From Pegoplata infirma (taxonomy: Eukaryota; Arthropoda; Insecta; Diptera; Anthomyiidae), in the NCBI GenBank assembly GCA_963921195.1, contig OY992536.1, positions 240,782,023 through 240,846,022 of the forward strand: DNA of 64,000 bases, written 5' to 3'. Of the stretch, positions 57,401 to 64,000 are shown piece after piece. The number at the start of each line of letters is the position of its first letter. The first letter of the stretch is position 1. The notes under the pieces were generated by a model. The model saw only the letters and a program-made list of their open reading frames with translations, ran no database searches and was not told where the DNA came from. The translations under genes were made by a program, and so were the position numbers.

Positions 57401-57834
57401 CGCATCTAGGATCCAATGTGAGTCATTTGCTTTTGGTTTAATTCCATTTCGATTTGGGTTGTTGCACTGTGTAATTTGCCAGGGAATCTACAAAAGTAAT
57501 TTTTAGTGATAATACATACAATTTGAAAAAAGGGTAAAAAAAAGATTTTTGATACATTTCAGAACTCGAAAAAGATGTCACAGATAGGAATAATTATTTT
57601 TTGTGGATATGTAACATTTAAAGCAATATCTTAGCTAAAATCCTTTCAAGTCAAAACTAAGAAAAATATTTTTTTAGGGCCCAACGGCCCTAAAATTTTT
57701 TTTTGAAGTCAATTTTGAAGTGGAAGGGTTTATCACACCAATATGAAACTTTAAGTCGTTAGTAAGCTAATCAAGTTAAATAATAAATAAAAAAACAAAT
57801 TCAAAAATCGAAAAAAATTAAATTTGGTTTGTAC
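54451..57834. other. Longest repeat-poor stretch; no gene recognised
   Basis: About 3.4 kb without large repeats. It contains a (GA)n microsatellite at about 55300-55318, (TAATA)n near 55373, and a TAGGGCCCAACGGCCCTA hairpin at 57677-57694. Frames at 54702-54986 and 56545-56763 (minus) are the longest here, but I see no domain, start context or splice pattern to support them. If a real exon exists in the window, this is the likeliest place for one. Confidence 0.4.
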
Positions 57835-57960
57835 ATGCGTGGGTACAAGGGGGGGGAGGGGAAATCCCCCCCCCCCTCTAGACCAAATTTCAAAAAGAAA
57901 GAAAAGGAAAAAAAGAAAGGAGAATGAAGGAAGAAGGAAATTTTCTTAAAAATTTTCCGA
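57835..57960 (-). repeat. GGGGAAATCCCC plus purine tract module beside satellite locus 6
   Basis: Reverse orientation of the 43890-43990 module: GGGGAGGGGAAATCCCCCCC, GACCAAATTTC and AGAAAGAAAAGGAAAAAAAG. It adjoins decayed satellite units on its high side, as expected from the mirror arrangement. Confidence 0.55.
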
Positions 57961-58910
57961 AAGAAAAAAATCTCGAAATCCAAAAATTTTTCATAGAAAA
58001 AAAATCTGAAAATTTTTATAGGAACATTTTTAAAGGAAAAATGTGACATAATCGGAAAATTTCTATTAAAAAGTATCTGCCAATCTTATAATGAATTTTG
58101 ATATAAAAATATGACTTAGAATATGTTTTTTTTTGTATAGAAAAAATTTGAGTTATATAAAAAATGTTTGTCTACTACATAGGCATAGGAAAAATATCTT
58201 AAAATCTTAAAAATGTTGGTAGTCTTACGTATGTTTAACTATTTTGGAAAATTTTTTCAGAATGTCTTAGATTCGGTCACAGAATCTGAGACTTTTTCCA
58301 TAGAAAAAGTTACAAAAAAACTCTAAAATTGTTCACGTCCTTAAACATTTTCTTTTTTGGATTTTTGTAGAAGAATTCCCGAATTCTAAAAGTTTCAGAA
58401 TCTGAGACTTTTTTAAGGAAAAATATCTCAGAATCTGAGATTTTTTATAGGAAAAAGGTCTTTAAATTTGAGACTTATTTATAGGAAAAAAATGGTCGCA
58501 GAATCTGATACGTTTTCGATAGGAAAAGGGTTTAAGAATCTGAGACTTTTTGTATAGGAAATAGGTCTCAGAATCACTGAATTTAAGACTTATTCTAAGG
58601 AAAAAGGTCTCAAAATCTGAATCTTTTTAAATAGAAAAAGGTCTCAAAGTCTGAGACTTTTTTGTTGTTAAAAAAGGCTCAGAAGTTGAAACTTTCTCAA
58701 TTGGAAGAAGGTAGCAGAATCTGAGACTTTTTCTATAGGAAAATGTCTGAGAATCTGAGACTTTTTCTTTAAGAAAAAGGTCTCATATAGGAAAATGTCT
58801 GAGAATCTGAGACTTTTTCTTTAAAAAAAAGGTCTCAGAATCTGCAACTTTTTCTATAGGAAAAAGGTCTAAGACTTTTTCTATAGAAAAAATGTTTCGG
58901 ATCCAAATTT
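57961..58910 (-). repeat. Decayed 35-bp satellite, locus 6
   Basis: About 25 diverged units in the orientation of array 2 (CAGAATCTGAGACTTTTTCT, ATAGGAAAATGTCTGAG). The best-preserved units lie at 58400-58450 and 58715-58850. It runs into the fold-back at 58911. Confidence 0.8.
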
Positions 58911-61355
58911 TTTTCCTAGAAAAAATTTCAGCTTAATAGGACATTGTTAACCCCTCTAAAACGGTTGCCAAAAATGACCCATACATTTTGCACTAAACTC
59001 AAAACCACCAAATTTAAAAAAAAAAAAAATTTGGATTTTAAGTTGCACAATCTAAAGTTTTAATTGCATTTATTTCAAGTATATATACATAAGTTCGTTT
59101 GACAAAAAAAAAATTTTAAAAAATACGAGATTCTTAAACAGCGCGTGTAACGTTCTGTTTCCACGACATTTTGGAAAAATTGCACTTTTTTTAAAACTCA
59201 ACATTTTTAGTTAAAAACTTTTCATTTTACACTAGATTTATTATAAATTATAAAACTTAATATAGAAATGATGGATTTTAAGAAATTCTTTAACCCTAAA
59301 CAACTTTGTGCCCTAAATGACCCATGATGAACAAATGCATCTAGCAATATACCGCTTTTGGCGGTCGACTAATCATTAGGAACATATTTTTTAGTTAAAA
59401 ATGGGAGCGCGAGTAAACATGGGAGCGTGAGTAGAGATGGGAGCGTGAGTGAAGTTGACTCACGCTCACGAAAAAAAAAAATCACGCAGGAAATTTTTTA
59501 AGTTTGCATAAATTTTACGCAGGATCACGTGAGCGAAACATATTAAACTCGTTCACGCTCACGAAAACTCAACATAACTATATTTTGACGTGTTTTATTT
59601 TTTGTCACCATAAAAAATCATGCAAACTCACGAAATTCCACTCAAGTTTACGAGTGAATCACATGAAATTTGTGCCACGTGTGCATTTGTACAAATTATA
59701 TTTTTAATGCAAAATAAAAAAGTGATCCATATATTTTATTTAAACAAGTTTATATATTATTTCCCGTTTAAATGAACCCACCCCAAAAGCACTATCCCTT
59801 TAAATGCCAGAATGCAGCAAGTAAATATTCTATTGAAATTATTCAGCAATATTCTTGTTTAAATGTGAATTACTTTTTGTGTCAAATATAAATAGATGGT
59901 TAATGGTGGGTACTGAAAACGCTTTAAGTGTGGGTGCATTTAAGCGGGTATACTATTTGAATGCTATTTGAGCTTTTTTTGTTTCATTTGCATTAAAAAT
60001 ATAATTTTTAAAATTGCACTGTTAAACGTGAGTAAAATTTCGTGAGTTTTATGGTGACAGAAAAATGAAACACTTCAAAATTCAGCTTGAGTGAGATTAA
60101 AATGTGACACTCATGTAACCCTTCGTAAAATGTATGCAAAAATCAAAAATTTCTTACGTGAGAATTTTTTTTTCTCCGTGAGCGTGCTCCCATCTTTACT
60201 CACACTGCCATTTTTAATTGAAAAAATATGTTCCCAATGGCTATTCGCCCGCCAAAAGCGGTTTATTGCTAGAAGCATTTGTTCATCATGGGTCATTTAG
60301 GGCCCAAAGCTGTGTAGGGTTAAAGAATTTCTTAAAATCCAACATTTCTTTATTAAGGTTTATAATTTATAATCAGGGAAACCAAAAATATGCTCTAAAA
60401 AACACGTTTTATGCGCTTAAAAAATGCCATTAAAAACGGAAAATATGCTCTAAAAACACTAAAAATATGCTCTTAAAAAAATTATGTCCCCTTTTTTGCG
60501 GTGTTTTTTACAATTTGTTGGAGAATAGACCTTCCAAATACCGTTATATGCGGTAGTTAGAGGGTTAAATATGTTCTACAAAAATATTTGCCTTAATATT
60601 TTCTATCAAGTTGCTGAATATATACAGATCTAAAAAAACATAGTTTCATATACCGATTTGAAGCAAGAACAGGCCAAAGGGGAATCAATCGTAATCAATT
60701 CCGTAATTGTTGAAAAAAAACATCCTTGTTGGATAAAAAAAAATTTAAAAATAAATGTTGTCATAAAAAAAAATCGAAAAGAATGCTTCAAAAATTTAAA
60801 AAAAAAAAATGCTCTAAAAATGCAAAAAAATGCTCCAAAAAGTGAAAAAATGCTATAAAAATTGAAAATATGCTCTAAAAATATGCTCTTATGCTAAAAT
60901 ATGCTCTTAAACCTAAAATATGCAAAAATATGCTCTTAAGGCTAAAATATGCAAAAATATGCTCTAACAAATCGATGCCAGATTCTTAAAAACTTCTGAA
61001 ACGGATGAATACCTTACCCATTTATCAAAAAAATGCACAGGAAAAAACATGATACTGCATATTTTTGGTTTCCCTGTTTATAATAAATCTAGTGCAAAAT
61101 GAAAAGTTTTTAACTAAAAGTTTTGATTTTTTTAAAAAAAAGTGCAATTTTCCCAAAATGTCCTGGAAACAGACCGTTACACGCGCTGTTTAAGAATCTC
61201 GTAAAAAAAAATTTTTGTCAAACGAACTTATATATACTTGAAATAAATGCAATAAAAACTTTAGATTGTGCAACTTAAAATCAAAAAAAAAAAAATTTTT
61301 AACCGTCTTAGAGGGGTTAACAATGTCCTATTAAGCTGAAATTTTTTTCTAAGAA
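58911..61355. mobile_element. 2.4-kb fold-back element with a hAT insertion
   Basis: TTTCAGCTTAATAGGACATT and AATGTCCTATTAAGCTGAAA are the outer arms. Inner pairs include AGCGCGTGTAACGTTCTGTT / AACAGACCGTTACACGCGCT, and GACCCATGATGAACAAATGC with its complement at 60274-60295. The centre lies near 59845. A GGGAGCGTGAGT block occurs three times at 59403-59455 and pairs with CGTGAGCGTGCTCCCATC near 60176. The right arm is interrupted by the hAT element at 60374-61076. Frames at 60091-60300 are arm sequence. Confidence 0.8.
60374..61076. mobile_element. hAT-type MITE, CAGGGAAACC termini
   Basis: A 703-bp element with termini CAGGGAAACCAAAAATATGC and GCATATTTTTGGTTTCCCTG. A perfect 8-bp duplication TTTATAAT (60366-60373, 61077-61084) fits nTnnnnAn. 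The interior is full of AATATGCTCTAAAA repeats at both ends (60392-60480, 60780-60970). The uninterrupted left arm of the host fold-back (59226-59260) confirms the insertion. The frame at 60658-60858 is repeat translation. Confidence 0.87.
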
Positions 61356-62081
61356 AATATAATCGAATTGAAAATATCGACTGAAATAAAAAAGAAGATT
61401 AAGTGATTTTTGTAATTTTGACAATTTTTTAAAATAAATACTATTTTTTAAGAAATTGCGGATTTTCAACGTCATTTCGGCAGCGGAAGATGACCACCGA
61501 TCTGCATGAAAATTTAACCACTTTTTTTTATGTCTATTCCAACACATCTGTCGATGAGCCGGAACGAAATTCGCCAAAAAGCCAAATTCGATCCACCATA
61601 TTTTATATATCCAATATTTTTGTGTGTTAATATCGACCCTAAAGGCAACTTTACCGACTAATGGTTTTGGTAATGGTAAAGCTTAATCCTCGACCTATTT
61701 TTAAGTCGCCATCACCTCTGTTTCATTTGCTATGAGTTTCCAAAAATGTCCAAAACGGCGACTTTTTTAACTTTGACGACAATTTTCTCAAAAACCTGAT
61801 GTGGTGGAAATGTTTGGAGACCAGATTTTTGACCAGTATTGTAATAAAGTGTTTAATGTCGCGTCCCAAAAAAATAAAAATAAAAACCTTTTTTAACATT
61901 CACGAAAAAAAGTGCACATACTTCTTATTGCTTTTCATGTACTTTCTCATTATGACAGGTCCCTTTTGATATTTGCAAAAAAAATGCAAATGTTTATATC
62001 CCAAATATGCACAAAACATTAAAAACGAATCACTCTATACAAACTCCTGTAATAAATTAATTCATAACTTCTAATAAAATT
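61356..62081. other. Repeat-poor DNA
   Basis: Ordinary AT-rich sequence with some GC-richer stretches (61450-61600, 61660-61800). The minus frame at 61317-61577 overlaps the fold-back end and has no recognisable motif. No gene called. Confidence 0.35.
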
Positions 62082-62352
62082 TACACTGCGAATCATATCA
62101 ATAAGGAATTGAGTTTTTCACTTTTTAATCGAATATATCTTCGGATATAAGCGGAAAAATATAAAAAAAATGCACTGATAGAGACCATTATCTAGCTAAT
62201 AACGTCAAATAATAACAATAATCAAAAGACTGAAAGAAGTCCTTTAAAAAAATATTTTTCGGCAACTTGTTAAAAAATTACTAGTTTTTTATGAATCACT
62301 TGAATAAGGAATTTTTTAATACAGACCAAGTAAGACCTGAATCCAATTTGTT

Positions 62353-62622
62353 ATGGATAGCAATTCCTTAAACAATAAAAACAAAACAGTTTTGTTTCGA
62401 ATTTCAATTAAAATGAGACTCACAACAGCTCTTAGATCTTCCGAAAAGAAAAAAGTACTGTATTTAAAGTCCAAAGTGTTAAAGACCGTTGAAATCGCGA
62501 AAATAATAGAGAGGGGCAAACCTATTGAAGGCAATTTTTTAAATAACATTAAGAACTATGGAAAAAACACGAATGGGCGAACTAAAATGGCAACAACAGA
62601 ACGAAATCGACAAAAATTTTAA
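62353..62622 (+). pseudogene. Inverted duplicate of the Tc1-like N-terminal domain
   Basis: The plus-strand frame SSEKKKVLYLKSKVLKTVEI, then GNFLNNIKNYGKNTNGR is the counterpart of the minus-strand N-terminus at 63178-63402. The homology continues past the stop to about 62755 (AAGAATTCCCTCGAATTCC against the same run near 63170). It encodes only the DNA-binding half. Confidence 0.8.
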
Positions 62623-62689
62623 GAATTCCCTCGAATTCCACGTTGACAGGTTGCAAAATTCTCAAAGAAAGTGGTGATTTAATGGGTAT

Positions 62690-63402
62690 TTTGACAGTCC
62701 ATCACGATTAAAAATTAAATGAGTCCATAGTCTGTTGCAAATTGCAAAAAAAAGCCACCCCTTAGTTCCAAACTTAAGAAGCATCGATGGTAACGTAAGG
62801 AACAGTAATGATGCCACAGTAGAATAGCGCACCCCATACCATAACAACACCTTCTAGGATCTGTCTGCTATGCAAAAACGGTTTTTATTGTCTCAAATCA
62901 CCGAAAACCATTGTATCCGTCTAATGCAACGGTATTATTTTTTTTTTTTCGTCGGAGTAAATTACTTTGAAAAATTTCTCAGACCATGTCATTGTATTCC
63001 TGCAGAGATTAAGGCGCTGCTTACTACGTTTGACATTCACTGATTAGTTTTTGCATAATTTTCGACGAGCTATGAACTCATTTGACTTTTAAACGTGACG
63101 GACTGTACAAATACTCGCATTAACGCCACTTTATTTGAGAATTTTGAAAGATGTCGGCGTAGAATTTGGGGGAATTCTTAAAATTTTTGTCGATCTCGGT
63201 CAGTTGTTGCCATTTGAGTTCGCCCATTCATGTTTTTAGCATAGTTCTGAATGTTATTTAGATAATTGCATACAGCAGTTTTTTTCCTCTCTGTTATTTC
63301 CGCGATTTCAACAACCTTTAACACTTTGAACTTCAAAATCAGTACTTTTTCCTTTTCGGAAGAGCTAAGAGCTTTGGGAGTCCGATTTTTATTTAAATTC
63401 AA
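62690..63402 (-). pseudogene. Broken Tc1-like transposase
   Basis: Minus-strand remnant of a Tc1/mariner DDE transposase, which normally binds the ends, cuts and joins the element. The start at 63402 gives an N-terminal helix-turn-helix part (SSEKEKVLILKFKVLKVVEI, then NYLNNIQNYAKNMNGR) typical of Tc1 DNA-binding domains. After stops and frameshifts come TWSEKFFKVIYSDEKK with ALDGYNG (about 62912-62995; the YSDE block carries a catalytic Asp) and VVMVWGALFYCG (about 62820-62860), both hallmark Tc1 blocks. The C-terminal catalytic block is missing because the inverted duplicate of the 5' half begins there. Not functional. Confidence 0.8.
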
Positions 63403-63718
63403 AACAAAACTGTTTTGTTTTTGTTGTTTGAGGGATTGCTATTCATTACAAATTGTATTCAGGGCCTACTTGGTCTGTATTACAAAATTCCTTATTCAAG
63501 TGATTCATAAAAAACTGGTAATTTTTTAACAAGTTGCCGAAAAATATTTTTTAAAGGACTTCTTTCAGTCTTTTGATTATTGTTATTATTTGATATTATT
63601 AGCTAGATAATGGTCTCTATCAGTGCATTTTTTTATATTTTTCCGCTTATTCGTTACAAAGATATATTCGATTAAAAAGTGAAAAGCTCGATTACTTATT
63701 GATGTGATTCGCAGTGTA

Positions 63719-64000
63719 TTTCATTTGACTTTAAATTTGCTTCAACAATATGAAACTAATTATTTTCAATCTTTGCGGCTTTCTTTTAATGCAAAGTCAT
63801 TATTTACATCTTCATTTCACAATCAATCACAACATGCTTAAATAATTGGTCTACAATGAATCAATGTTAAATATTTGTAATCTTTAGAGTAAGAAATTGT
63901 AGAGAAAATTATTTGCAGGGAAGGTATGTTAAAATTTGTATACAGATTTATAGGAAATTCAACTTTGGGATTTCAATTTCAAAACCGTGCTCAGAGATTA
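63719..64000. other. Window end, nothing recognised
   Basis: AT-rich sequence without repeats or frames that I can identify. Confidence 0.35.

Larger units (their letters stand above)
62084..63716. mobile_element. Tc1-like element turned into a long inverted repeat
   Basis: The ends CACTGCGAATCA and TGATTCGCAGTG are flanked by TA (62082-62083, 63717-63718), as in Tc1/mariner. Normal Tc1 elements have one transposase gene between short or moderate repeats. Here both arms (62084 to about 62755 and 63716 to about 63040) carry the terminus, the leader and the N-terminal coding part, in opposite orientation. Only a unique centre of about 280 bp holds later transposase sequence (minus strand), and the C-terminal third of the gene is absent. 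Arm identity is visibly high but with many differences. Confidence 0.85.

Noticed and set aside
62353..63402. Functional Tc1 transposase
   Set aside because: Stops, frameshifts and the missing C-terminal catalytic block show it is dead.

Overview
This window looks like non-coding DNA from a higher fly (Diptera, probably a calyptrate such as a blowfly or house-fly relative). The evidence is the strong AT bias, many copies of a dipteran mini-me/DINE-1-type repeat with its paired (GTCY)n and TATATA tracts, and remnants of hAT, Tc1-like, LTR and non-LTR elements. I found no intact gene. Every open frame is short, and most fall inside recognisable repeats. The only protein-like remnants are a broken RNase H domain of a non-LTR retrotransposon (about 14065-14345), a broken Tc1-like transposase (about 62690-63402, with its N-terminal part duplicated at 62353-62622), and a possible histone H1-like scrap (23587-23697). 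The window is best read as an intergenic, intronic or heterochromatin-like block.

Layout. 1-8900: several mini-me copies, small MITEs and a 1.3-kb fold-back element. 8924-11768: a large satellite array of a 35-bp, nearly self-complementary unit. 12596-15430: a mini-me copy, the RNase H remnant and an AT-rich array. 15431-24600: a nested stack of transposons. A dispersed repeat carries a hAT fold-back element (15673-23119). That element is split by a short LTR (16693-22386), which is itself split by a 5.3-kb element of unknown class (16765-22052), which in turn holds two more hAT elements. 24582-30114: an AT-rich element carrying fold-backs, a second, inverted copy of the unknown element with a 1-kb array of a 16-bp unit, and a MITE. 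31036-35286: fold-back elements and a mini-me. 37281-39304: a mini-me split by a complete hAT element with a clear 8-bp target duplication. 40965-43048: a 2-kb fold-back. 45445-47275: an AT-rich GATGAAAAA array. 48070-51235: a transposon-like element that carries the second large array of the 35-bp satellite, in the opposite orientation. 53090-58910: decayed satellite around a long repeat-poor stretch. 58911-61355: a 2.4-kb fold-back with a hAT insertion. 62084-63716: a Tc1-like element that has become a giant inverted repeat.

Three things stand out. First, a 35-bp hairpin satellite occurs at six loci, and its two large arrays differ by one consensus base although they lie 39 kb apart in opposite orientation. 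Second, the insertion history can be read from target-site duplications and from empty sites inside the same window; this includes a group of MITEs that duplicate only two bases, either TA or CA/TG. Third, long inverted repeats are unusually dense (about ten in 64 kb), and one of them still shows it was made by inverted duplication of the 5' half of a Tc1 element. All family names rest on motif recognition by eye, and no database search was possible.
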